This document shows positions 1-7,269 of a stretch of 17,582 bases of DNA, piece by piece. The translations under genes and the position numbers were made by a program. Origin of the DNA: VFKE01 sp031400955 (GTDB lineage: Bacteria > Verrucomicrobiota > Verrucomicrobiia > Verrucomicrobiales > Verrucomicrobiaceae). The DNA lies in assembly GCA_031400955.1 (NCBI GenBank), contig JANNQW010000432.1, positions 1 through 17,582 of the forward strand, written 5' to 3'. The notes under the pieces were generated by a model that was not told the origin of the DNA, did not search any database, and worked only from the letters and a program-made list of their open reading frames with translations. Every line of letters begins with the position of its first letter. Within the stretch, counting starts at the first letter, position 1.

Positions 1-504
1 TGGAATGCCGAAACCTGGCGCTGTGTGCTGGCGCACGAGATGCAGCACTGTCGCCAGGGCGATCTCATTCTTGGCTGGATCACACATCTGGCGCGCATTT
101 TGTATTGGTGGCATCCGCTGGCCGGCTGGCTGGATCGTGAACTGGGACTGGAATGCGAATCATGCTGCGATCATGCGGTGCTGCGGCAGGGAGTGAGCGT
201 TGGGGATTATGCTCAAGAATTGCTGCGATTCGCCACTGATGGCCATGCTGCGCGACCAGTGGCATTATCCATGCGTGGCAAGCAGGCCTCCAGCCTCAGA
301 CTCAGGATTGAGAGAATGCTCGGATCACCGAAGTCAGAGATGAGCCGCTGGCGTATAATCGCCATCATGGCAGTCATCATCGTCGGAGTGACAAGCACAA
401 TATGGCTTGGCTTTGTCGAGCCTGCGGATTCAGATGCGAATGAACAAAGGGCCGAGGCTGAACTGAGACTGAGTGCCAATCCATTCCCCGCAGATGCTCA
501 CTGA
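1..504 (+). CDS. M56 (BlaR1/MecR1-type) membrane zinc peptidase, 3' part
   Basis: The frame is open from the window edge, so the N-terminal membrane helices lie upstream and are not seen. The visible part has a zinc-peptidase motif, HEMQH (in VLAHEMQHCRQGD). About 35 residues later it has the family block HPLAGWLDRELGLECESCCD, where the Glu and CD residues match the conserved 'E..CD' of M56 peptidases. A last hydrophobic helix (IIAIMAVIIVGVTSTIWLGF, encoded around 355-415) follows, then only about 27 polar residues before the stop. In BlaR1 and MecR1 the peptidase is activated by an extracellular C-terminal penicillin-binding sensor and then inactivates a BlaI-type repressor. This copy has no such sensor, so its signal would differ. 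A BlaI-like regulator may lie upstream of the window, but that is inference. Confidence 0.85.
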   Translation, partial: WNAETWRCVLAHEMQHCRQGDLILGWITHLARILYWWHPLAGWLDRELGLECESCCDHAVLRQGVSVGDYAQELLRFATDGHAARPVALSMRGKQASSLRLRIERMLGSPKSEMSRWRIIAIMAVIIVGVTSTIWLGFVEPADSDANEQRAEAELRLSANPFPADAH

Positions 505-605
505 GTGAAAATGAGTCTCCTCACGTCGTCTGCTACCAAGAACGATATGCGTTGTCTCTGGAGTGTGGTGCCCGGACTCGATACCACAGCACCCGCCAAC
601 AATCA

Positions 606-1322
606 TCACTTCGGATCATCAATCTCCAGATAGGTGATGCCTGTCACCTTGCGGGTCGCCGGATCAAAAGTCTCCACCCGCATCTGTTTCAGTATGTAGG
701 CGCCTTGGTATTTCTGAACCTTGCGCACCAGGAACTTCTTCACTTTCCTGCCCTGCGCATCATAGGCTTCCATTTGCATCATGGCGCCGCTGTTCTTCGC
801 GACCCACACATCCACGGTGCCGTAGGGACCGCGCCCGTCGGGGTTGGTCACGCGCACCTGCCAGCATTTCTGCGCACTGAAGCTATCCTCACCAATGATT
901 TTCGCGTTCGGCCAGTAGAGAAACCTCATGGAGATATCTTCGTAGTTGATATCAGTGTTCCGCACCCGCTCGCCGTAAAGCGACATGGGCACATCGCTCT
1001 TTCCGCCAGCGACGACGCGCGTGAGCTTGGTCCCGCTATTGTTGAGGTCGAGGTTGATGATCTCGTTCGGGTCTTGGAACACGAAGCGGATGACATTTTC
1101 CCGCATTGTCAGCTCCATCGGCCAGGACTTGCCCGTCTCATTGCTGCGAAGTTTGCCGGTCAGTCCCTGGAGATACTGCTGGGCCTGGCTTTTGCGCACC
1201 AGTAGAAGCACTTCGTCGCCCGTGGGTTCGGGCTCGTCAGCAGCTGTCGCGGAAAAGTGGATCATGTGCGAAACCGCTACTCCGAGCGTAAGGAGACGCA
1301 TAAAAGCAAAATGGCAGGACAT
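606..1322 (-). CDS. Outer membrane lipoprotein-sorting-like protein (LolA-like, PF17131 type)
   Basis: A secreted protein of about 238 residues. The N-terminus has a hydrophobic signal segment (MRLLTLGVAVSHMIHFSATA) and then a mature region starting around ADEPEP. The pattern resembles the LolA-like 'outer membrane lipoprotein-sorting protein' family: an N-terminal helix with a Q-Y-L-Q-G-L-T-G-K-L-R stretch, a strand describing loss or binding (IRFVFQDPNEIINLDL), a YGERVRNTDINYEDISMRFLYWPN block, then CWQVRVTNP, VDVWVAKNSGAMMQMEAYD and a final strand ending ITYLEIDDPK. Such proteins are periplasmic and thought to bind lipid or lipoprotein in a half-barrel. The start is uncertain: ATG at 1322 is chosen because a signal peptide follows. 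GTG at 1370 (extra 16 residues) and ATG at 1301 are alternatives, and none has a strong ribosome site. It is convergent with the M56 gene and divergent from the GT-C gene. Confidence 0.8.
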   Translation of the reverse strand: MSCHFAFMRLLTLGVAVSHMIHFSATAADEPEPTGDEVLLLVRKSQAQQYLQGLTGKLRSNETGKSWPMELTMRENVIRFVFQDPNEIINLDLNNSGTKLTRVVAGGKSDVPMSLYGERVRNTDINYEDISMRFLYWPNAKIIGEDSFSAQKCWQVRVTNPDGRGPYGTVDVWVAKNSGAMMQMEAYDAQGRKVKKFLVRKVQKYQGAYILKQMRVETFDPATRKVTGITYLEIDDPK

Positions 1323-1430
1323 TCTCTCAGGAATCATGGGTCGAATTTTCATCAGGTTGGCTTTTGACACGAGGCGCGGCTCATCTACTCAAACAAGGCG
1401 CGAATCCCGCGCCAGTTTGCCTCGGAACTC

Positions 1431-2903
1431 ATGAAGCGCCAACGTTATCTCCCTCTCGCCTTGGGCGTGCTTACGCTCGCGCGCCTGGCTCTGCTGCCGC
1501 TGTCGGAGTTGTCGCCCGTGGAGGCGCACACAGCGCTGTGTTCGCAGCAGTTGGATCTGTGGCACCCCATGACCGGCCCACTGCTCCCGCTGCTGATGCG
1601 CCTGAGTTCTGCGGTGTTCGGGTTAAATGAATTCGGGGTGCGTTTCTTCGCACCCTTCCTGATGCTGGGCGCAGGATGGCTGGTGTGGAAAATGGCACAT
1701 GGGCTGTTTGACGTCACGACCGCCACCTGGGCCATCGTCATTTTTCAAGTCACGCCCGTTGTCAACGTCGCTGCGGTGACTTTCACTAATACGACGCTCG
1801 CCATCGCTGAATCTGCCGCTCTGCTGGTGCTCCTGCGGCAGGCACTGCACCGACCGCTCCGATTTTATCTGCACTGGTGGGCCGTGGCGGGCATGGCGTT
1901 CCTTGCATTTATTACGGACTGGAGACTGGTGGTCTTCGGTCTCGCAGGCATCGGCTGCCTGGCGTTGACTCGTCGCGGCCGCACTGCGCTGCTGAAGTGG
2001 CCGGTGCTTCCGATCCTCTGCGGAACTCTTGCGTTCGCGCTGGTGTTGTTTCTGGTGTGGAATTCCGAACACAGCTGGATCGCTTTTCATTTCCCGAGTT
2101 CTGATCTTTCCATATTTCAAGGCGTCTGGCATCATGGGCTTCTCGTCTACGGAATTCCCATGATCATGTTGTTGGGTTGGGCGGTCGTGGATATCACGCT
2201 GCAACGCCCCCTCTCCTACGCGCCGGCATTCCTGCTGGCCTTCGCATGGCCACTCATTTCCCTGGATTTCATTTCTCTGCACAACACGCCGTGGCCACAG
2301 GCGGGATTCGCCGCGTGGCTTCCTCCAGCCGTCATGCTCGCCGCCGCGCGATTCATGCAAACCGAGCGAATAACCATGCGGAAGAAAGTATGGATCCGCA
2401 CCTTCGTGGTTCTTGTCGCTTCTCTTCAGTCATGCATCGTGCTCCAACCGTCCATCACCCGCACTTTTGGATTGAACTGGAGTTTTGTTCCAACGCATCA
2501 CGCCGCTTTCCTGCCGGGGAATCCCTCGCGTGATCTCACCGGCTGGCGCATGGCCGCCAATCAGATCCGCGAAGCGCTCGCTGCCAATCGACTCGATCCC
2601 GCGCGCTGCTTTCTCGTGGCAGAACGCTGGGATCTCTCGCAACCGCTGGCATTCCATTTGCGCGAACTCGCACCCCGCCATCCGTGGTCGCGCTTCGATT
2701 TCGACAAGGCTGCGACTCCTCCTGCTGACGCCACGGCCATATTCATCACCGATGACAAATCATGCCATCAGCCACCAAAAATCATTCTCTCAATAAGACC
2801 AATGATTAAGTGCATCGCCATCGTCGAGCTCACAAGCAGTGGCCAGCCGCTGCGAACGCTAAAAGTATTCACTTGCTCACCCGCCCACGCTGCCGAAAAA
2901 TAA
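1431..2903 (+). CDS. ArnT/PMT-like GT-C membrane glycosyltransferase
   Basis: A protein of 490 residues with about ten hydrophobic segments in residues 1-350 and a soluble C-terminal tail, the layout of GT39/GT83 glycosyltransferases that use polyprenyl-phosphate sugars. Family landmarks are LSPVEAHTALCSQQLD (residues about 27-42), the GPLLPLLMRL..VFG...GVRFFAPF block (about 49-77), the FTNTTLAIAESAALLVLLRQAL stretch, and LVWNSEHSWIAFHFP. The C-terminal DLTGWRMAANQIREAL region matches the tail motif of this family. In most relatives the first loop reads D-E; here it is V30-E31, so the usual catalytic Asp is replaced. The ATG at 1431 has only a weak GGA upstream. The acceptor is unknown, and lipid or protein glycosylation in the inner membrane facing the periplasm is inferred from the family. 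Confidence 0.8.
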   Translation: MKRQRYLPLALGVLTLARLALLPLSELSPVEAHTALCSQQLDLWHPMTGPLLPLLMRLSSAVFGLNEFGVRFFAPFLMLGAGWLVWKMAHGLFDVTTATWAIVIFQVTPVVNVAAVTFTNTTLAIAESAALLVLLRQALHRPLRFYLHWWAVAGMAFLAFITDWRLVVFGLAGIGCLALTRRGRTALLKWPVLPILCGTLAFALVLFLVWNSEHSWIAFHFPSSDLSIFQGVWHHGLLVYGIPMIMLLGWAVVDITLQRPLSYAPAFLLAFAWPLISLDFISLHNTPWPQAGFAAWLPPAVMLAAARFMQTERITMRKKVWIRTFVVLVASLQSCIVLQPSITRTFGLNWSFVPTHHAAFLPGNPSRDLTGWRMAANQIREALAANRLDPARCFLVAERWDLSQPLAFHLRELAPRHPWSRFDFDKAATPPADATAIFITDDKSCHQPPKIILSIRPMIKCIAIVELTSSGQPLRTLKVFTCSPAHAAEK

Positions 2904-2947
2904 ATAATGAAACCGTGAAATGCGTGGGTGGAACTCAGCTAATATCT

Positions 2948-2994
2948 TCATTCTTCCAATTCTCCATCTTTCCATCCCATCTCCTCCCCTTCCC
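2948..2994 (+). repeat. Pyrimidine-rich degenerate octamer tract
   Basis: Almost pure C/T sequence directly before the GT2 start. It can be read as imperfect 8-base units around TTCCATCT (for example ttccaatt, ctccatct, ttccatcc). It leaves the GT2 gene with no purine-rich ribosome site. It may be a decayed member of the tandem repeats seen elsewhere in the window. Confidence 0.4.
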
Positions 2995-3723
2995 ATGCCC
3001 GCCAATCCTCAAGTCTCCGTCATCGTCCCGCTTTTTAACGAGGAGGAGAACGTCGCGGAGTTGCAGCGGCAGATCACGGAGGCCCTGCGCGGCTTCGTGC
3101 ACGAGATCATCTTCGTGGATGACGGCAGCACGGATGCCACCGCACAGAAAGTCGCGACCAACGACAGTGTGCGGCTGATCTGCTTCAAAGAAAACGCCGG
3201 GCAAAGTGCCGCCATGTTTGCCGGCATGAAGGCCGCGTGCGGTGACGCGATCGTGCTGATCGACGGCGATCTCCAAAATGATCCTGCAGACATACCTGCA
3301 CTCGTGATCAAGCTCGGCGAGGGTTTTGATCTCGTCTGCGGCTACCGGAAGAATCGCAAGGACACCGTCTATAAGCGCCTGCAGAGCCGCATCGCCAACG
3401 CGGTGCGCAGCCGTTTCATCGGCGACGGCGTGCGCGACACCGGTTGTTCGCTCAAGGCCATGAAGCGCGAGTGCGTTGATGCGCTCGTGCCTTTTGTAGG
3501 CCTGCACCGTTTTATTCCCGCCTTCATCCGCCGTGCAGGATACGAGATCACCGAGGTTCCCGTGAATCATCGCCCGCGCTTGCATGGCGTGAGCAAATAC
3601 AATTTTGCGAATCGCGCCTGGCGCGCGACCAAGGACATGTTCGGAGTGAGCTGGCTCTTGTCACGAAGAATGCGCTATGAAATCGCCGGTAAGACTGAAA
3701 CCGGTGAACCAGTGAACCAGTGA
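2995..3723 (+). CDS. GT2 family glycosyltransferase, DPM1-like
   Basis: A GT-A fold glycosyltransferase of 242 residues. It carries SVIVPLFNEEENV (8-20), FVDDGSTDAT (40-49) for nucleotide binding, the metal-binding DGDLQNDP (90-97, DxD type), a GYRKNRKD segment (116-123), GVRDTGCSLKAMKRE, and the PVNHRPRLHGVSKYNF motif typical of dolichol/undecaprenyl-phosphate sugar transferases. It probably moves a sugar from a nucleotide donor to polyprenyl phosphate on the cytoplasmic face of the membrane. It has no C-terminal transmembrane pair, unlike some GtrB-type relatives. The start at 2995 is chosen because homology begins a few residues later; a longer frame from 2920 reads through a pyrimidine tract and is unlikely. 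The last residues (GEPVNQ) and the stop are encoded by an 8-bp tandem repeat. It follows the GT-C gene by about 90 bp and may make its donor; this is inference. Confidence 0.88.
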   Translation: MPANPQVSVIVPLFNEEENVAELQRQITEALRGFVHEIIFVDDGSTDATAQKVATNDSVRLICFKENAGQSAAMFAGMKAACGDAIVLIDGDLQNDPADIPALVIKLGEGFDLVCGYRKNRKDTVYKRLQSRIANAVRSRFIGDGVRDTGCSLKAMKRECVDALVPFVGLHRFIPAFIRRAGYEITEVPVNHRPRLHGVSKYNFANRAWRATKDMFGVSWLLSRRMRYEIAGKTETGEPVNQ

Positions 3724-3733
3724 ACCAGTGAAC
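3694..3733 (+). repeat. Octamer tandem repeat (cagtgaac) over the GT2 stop codon
   Basis: Five 8-base units: actgaaac, cggtgaac, then cagtgaac three times exactly. The array encodes the last residues of the GT2 protein and contains its TGA stop at 3721-3723. It resembles the short tandemly repeated repetitive sequences known from cyanobacteria in unit size, though not in sequence. Confidence 0.8.
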
Positions 3734-3766
3734 AAACCTTGCATCCATGCAGATTGCATGGCGAAT

Positions 3767-3790
3767 ACTGAATTACTGATTCACTGATTC
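3767..3790 (+). repeat. Second octamer tandem repeat (actgattc)
   Basis: Three 8-base units, actgaatt then actgattc twice, between the GT2 gene and the next gene. The spacer from the preceding array contains a small palindrome, ccatgc-agatt-gcatgg (3745-3761). No gene or promoter is evident in this 112-bp gap. Confidence 0.7.
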
Positions 3791-3835
3791 CCCCTTGACG
3801 CAAGGCCGCGCTTTCTCCATCGTCGCTCTCACCGA

Positions 3836-4777
3836 ATGAGTCTCCGCGAACAACTGCGCGATCTGCTGCCGCAAATCCTTCCGCCCACACCTGTGGACGC
3901 AATCAAGGGCACTGAACTCATCCGGCTGGTCCGACTTCGACTTAAGGACGACTACAGTGATGCCACGCTTCGTTATCATTTCTCGATTCTCAGTTATGAC
4001 CCCTCCTCACCCATCGCCAAAGTTGACCAAGGTCAGGGCTACTACCTCCGACTGAACAAAATCGACTACCGTCGAGCCGGTCATACCAACGGACTCTTTA
4101 TGCGTGATGACGACTTCACTGACGTCGACCGCTCGCGCCTAACTCGCTTCCAAGCCATCGTCGAGCGCCACTGCCTCCACGGATCACGCTTCCCCTTCCC
4201 GCTTTCACCCCAAGGCGGCGACGCCTGGGAACTGCCTGACCTCATCATCACCGACTGGGACTTCGAAGCTGGTCAGGACGACACACCGCGACTTGACGAG
4301 TCATTGATGAATCTCAAGCGGCACCTCGGCGCGAGCGTGGTCACCATCACTGCCGCCCAGCTCCAGCTCAGGATCTCGCTCGAAAGCTGCCGCGCAGATT
4401 TCTTCAAAACCCTCAGCGCCGCCCGCTGGGCGAATCAGGGACAACTCTTCATCGCCGAGACTGTCAATGACGAGGCTCTGGTCGATAACCTCCGTGCCTT
4501 GGGTCATGAATACGGCATCGGAGTCACCAGCTTCGGGCTGGAAAACTCGCTGCTCGATGAACTCCCAACGCCCGATGAAATCCGGCGCGTATCTGCTGCA
4601 GAGTTCGAATCCCTTCAGGCCAATCTCAAAATTCAGCGTATCACGTCTGGCACCCATCGACCGCAAATCGACTGGCAGAACCTCTCCGTCTTGCGCAAAA
4701 AGCACGAAGGCCTCGCATCAATGTTATCCTGGCTGAGCGAGTGCTTGGATAATCGCCAGCCCTTCGCCGCCCGCTAA
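3836..4777 (+). CDS. COG2958/HrgA-like protein: winged helix plus degenerate PD-(D/E)XK-like domain
   Basis: A protein of 313 residues with no signal or membrane segment, so cytoplasmic. Residues about 1-75 look like a HARE-type winged helix (DAIKGTELIRLVRLRL, then SDATLRYHFSIL and a GYYLRL strand). The C-terminal half follows the pattern I know from HrgA/COG2958 proteins: ELPDLIITDWD (132-142), a strand plus FFKTLSAARWANQGQLFIAE (189-208), LGHEYGIGVTSFGLE (222-236) and a final IDWQNLSVLRKKH segment (278-290). Homologues usually have an SFE-x-K strand here; this protein has VVTITAAQLQL (168-178), so the Glu and Lys of the nuclease site appear to be Thr and Ala. HrgA proteins are linked to restriction loci in some bacteria. 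No methylase or other defence gene lies next to this one. A role as a DNA-binding regulator is equally possible. Confidence 0.65.
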   Translation: MSLREQLRDLLPQILPPTPVDAIKGTELIRLVRLRLKDDYSDATLRYHFSILSYDPSSPIAKVDQGQGYYLRLNKIDYRRAGHTNGLFMRDDDFTDVDRSRLTRFQAIVERHCLHGSRFPFPLSPQGGDAWELPDLIITDWDFEAGQDDTPRLDESLMNLKRHLGASVVTITAAQLQLRISLESCRADFFKTLSAARWANQGQLFIAETVNDEALVDNLRALGHEYGIGVTSFGLENSLLDELPTPDEIRRVSAAEFESLQANLKIQRITSGTHRPQIDWQNLSVLRKKHEGLASMLSWLSECLDNRQPFAAR

Positions 4778-4824
4778 TTTTATTTATCTGGCCACGGGAT
4801 AATCCGGTTCAGCTCCTAACATAA

Positions 4825-7269
4825 ATGTCGCAGATCGTATCCCACTCTGTATTTCGCTTTTGCGTCATCGCGCTGGCCGTGCTGCAAAATCTTAGCGCAG
4901 AGCCCCGCAGCATTTCTGGCATCTATCCCAGTCTGGCTACATTCAATGATGAAAACGAATGCGGCACCGGCGCGGTCGTGCCTTGGGCCGACCGCTTGTG
5001 GATCATCACCTACGGACCACACAAGCCCTTTGGTTCCTCGGATAAGCTCTATGAAGTCACGCCTGAACTGACGCAGATCATTCGCCCGGAGAGCATCGGA
5101 GGCACTCCTGCCAATCGCATGATTCATCGCGAGTCGCAGCAGCTCATCATCGGCCCCTATGTCATCGATGCGCAGCGCAAAGTCCGAGTCATCCTGCCGC
5201 AACTCATGCCCGGACGGCTCACCGGTAATGCGCGGCATCTGACGGATCCCGCGCACAAGGTCTATTTCGCCACGATGGAAGAAGGTTTGTATGAGGTCGA
5301 TGTGAACTCGCTCGAAGTCATCGGCTTGATCAAAGACGGCAACAAACCAAAACCGGGCTACTCGAAAGAATCACATCCCGCTAAAGTCGCATCAACACTG
5401 CCCGGCTACCATGGCAAAGGGCTCTATTCCGGCCAGGGCTGCGTCATCTATACAAACAACGGCGAAGACAAGGACAAACGCGCGTTGAGCGATCCCGCCA
5501 CCCCCAGCGGCGCGCTCGCCGAGTGGCGCCAGTCCGGCGATGACTGGACTCTCATCCGCCGCAACCAGTTCACCGAAGTCACCGGCCCCGGCGGCATCCT
5601 TGGCAGCGAGCATCCGGATACCGATCCCGTCTGGAGTATCGGCTGGGACCACCGCTCGCTCATCCTCATGTGTCTCGATCATGGCAAATGGCACCCTTAC
5701 CGTCTGCCCAAGGGCTCGCACTCCTACGATGGTGCGCACGGTTGGAACACCGAATGGCCGCGCATTCGCGACATCGGTGAAGACAAATTATTGATGACCA
5801 TGCACGGCATCTTCTGGAAATTTCCCAAGACTTTCTCCGCTACGAACTCCGCCGGCATCTCTCCACGCAGCAGCTATCTGAAAGTCATTGGTGATTTCTG
5901 CCTTTGGAACAACCGCCTCGTGCTTGGCTGCGACGACACCGCGAAGAGCGAGTTCCTCAACAAGGACAAGCTCAAGGGCAATCTCGCCGCACCAGGACAG
6001 TCCCAGTCCAATCTCTGGTTCATCAAGCCCGCCCAGCTCGATGACTTCGGCCCCGCCCTCGGCCGGGGCGCCGTGTGGCTCGACGACGAAATCAAAGCAG
6101 ACGTCCCGAGTGATCCGTATCTGTTCAGCGGCTTCGCGCATCGGGCTGTTCATCTGAATCATGATGAAGATCACGAGGTGAACTTCGCCTTCGAAATCGA
6201 CCGGCTGGGCACAGACTCATGGGACAAGCTCGGCGAGATCACAGTTCCGCCGCATGCCAGTTCCTCGCTGGAATTCAAACCCGAACATCAAGCTGCATGG
6301 ATCCGCATCAGGAGCAGCGACAATATTAAGAGCGCGACCGCCTTCTTTCACTTCCGCGCGACCGACCCGCGCGATACGCAACTTTCTGCGATCTTCAACG
6401 GCCTCGCACGACAGAACGCCAAATCCACGAGCCGCGGAGTGATGCTGGCACGCGGAGACGGGCTGAAGACACTGCGCTTCGCCGCCACAGATTCCTCCGG
6501 TCGCGAAGCCTGCTACGATCTCGACGGCGATCTCAACTTGAAGCATACCGATGACCCTGCCGGCCTGGCGTGGACTAAAGAAAAGGCCGCGATCCCGCAG
6601 AACGTGATCAGCGAAGATGCGGCGTCACTCATTTATGTGGATGAGAAGAATCAACGGTGGCGCCTTCCGAAAGGCAACTCCGCATCCCAAGGCCGCGTCT
6701 GTCGCGAAGTCTGCACCGAGCGCAATCTGCTCAACGCCGGGGGCACATTCTACGAACTGCCCGCGCGAAACGCCGGCGGCTTCAACAAATTGCGGCCCAT
6801 CGCCACGCACAACCTACGCATCCATGATTACGCCAGCTACCGCGGCCTGCTGGTGATGAGCGGGATCAACGACGACGAACCCGCAGGCGGGCACATCATC
6901 CTCAGTGACGACGGCAAGGTCGCGCTCTGGGCCGGCGCGGTGGACGATCTTTGGAAACTTGGCAAACCCCGCGGCAGCGTCGGCCCCTGGAAAGATTCCG
7001 CCGTCAAAACAGGCGTTCCGAGCGATGCCTGCCTGATAAGCGGCTACGACAAAAAACGAGTCATCCTCTCGCACCAGCATGACGATATCGTTCACTTCCT
7101 CATCGAAGCCGATTTCACCGGCACCGGCAGGTGGTTCCCGGTAAAGGCGCTTGAAGTGAAACCTGGCGAGACACTCGAATACAAATTCAGCGACGCTTTT
7201 TCCGCCTACTGGGTCCGGCTGTTCCCGCTCGAGAACACCACCGCGACCGCGACCTTTATTTACGAGTGA
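4825..7269 (+). CDS. Large secreted protein with internal duplication, function unknown
   Basis: A protein of 814 residues. A signal peptide is visible (hydrophobic FRFCVIALAVLQNL, probable cleavage after LSA at residue 25). The mature N-terminus is rich in short W/Y-containing strand motifs (GTGAVVPWADRLWIITYGPH, YFATMEEGLYEVDV, LPGYHGKGLYSGQG), suggesting a beta-propeller. I recognise the style of a conserved but uncharacterised exported family in Verrucomicrobia and Planctomycetes, without a known function. Two long stretches, residues about 326-510 and 637-814, are repeats of each other. Each begins with a G-x-F strand, and each ends with an 84-residue block starting VPSD (427-510 and 731-814). 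No catalytic motif is obvious. The ATG at 4825 is supported by the signal peptide. The 3' end overlaps the convergent squalene synthase gene by 10 bp. Confidence 0.8.
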   Translation: MSQIVSHSVFRFCVIALAVLQNLSAEPRSISGIYPSLATFNDENECGTGAVVPWADRLWIITYGPHKPFGSSDKLYEVTPELTQIIRPESIGGTPANRMIHRESQQLIIGPYVIDAQRKVRVILPQLMPGRLTGNARHLTDPAHKVYFATMEEGLYEVDVNSLEVIGLIKDGNKPKPGYSKESHPAKVASTLPGYHGKGLYSGQGCVIYTNNGEDKDKRALSDPATPSGALAEWRQSGDDWTLIRRNQFTEVTGPGGILGSEHPDTDPVWSIGWDHRSLILMCLDHGKWHPYRLPKGSHSYDGAHGWNTEWPRIRDIGEDKLLMTMHGIFWKFPKTFSATNSAGISPRSSYLKVIGDFCLWNNRLVLGCDDTAKSEFLNKDKLKGNLAAPGQSQSNLWFIKPAQLDDFGPALGRGAVWLDDEIKADVPSDPYLFSGFAHRAVHLNHDEDHEVNFAFEIDRLGTDSWDKLGEITVPPHASSSLEFKPEHQAAWIRIRSSDNIKSATAFFHFRATDPRDTQLSAIFNGLARQNAKSTSRGVMLARGDGLKTLRFAATDSSGREACYDLDGDLNLKHTDDPAGLAWTKEKAAIPQNVISEDAASLIYVDEKNQRWRLPKGNSASQGRVCREVCTERNLLNAGGTFYELPARNAGGFNKLRPIATHNLRIHDYASYRGLLVMSGINDDEPAGGHIILSDDGKVALWAGAVDDLWKLGKPRGSVGPWKDSAVKTGVPSDACLISGYDKKRVILSHQHDDIVHFLIEADFTGTGRWFPVKALEVKPGETLEYKFSDAFSAYWVRLFPLENTTATATFIYE

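Noticed and set aside
505..605. Possible terminator between the convergent M56 and LolA-like genes
   Set aside because: Only a 6-bp stem (tgtggt/accaca) with a 13-base loop and no T-run is visible.
552..1205. Plus-strand frame of 217 codons opposite the LolA-like gene
   Set aside because: It is a shadow of the minus-strand gene, which has a signal peptide and family motifs.
2920..2994. N-terminal extension of the GT2 gene
   Set aside because: It translates a pyrimidine tract, and the family's first strand starts right after the ATG at 2995.
3745..3761. Small palindrome ccatgc-agatt-gcatgg as a terminator
   Set aside because: Six pairs, moderate GC and no T-run; too weak to call on its own.
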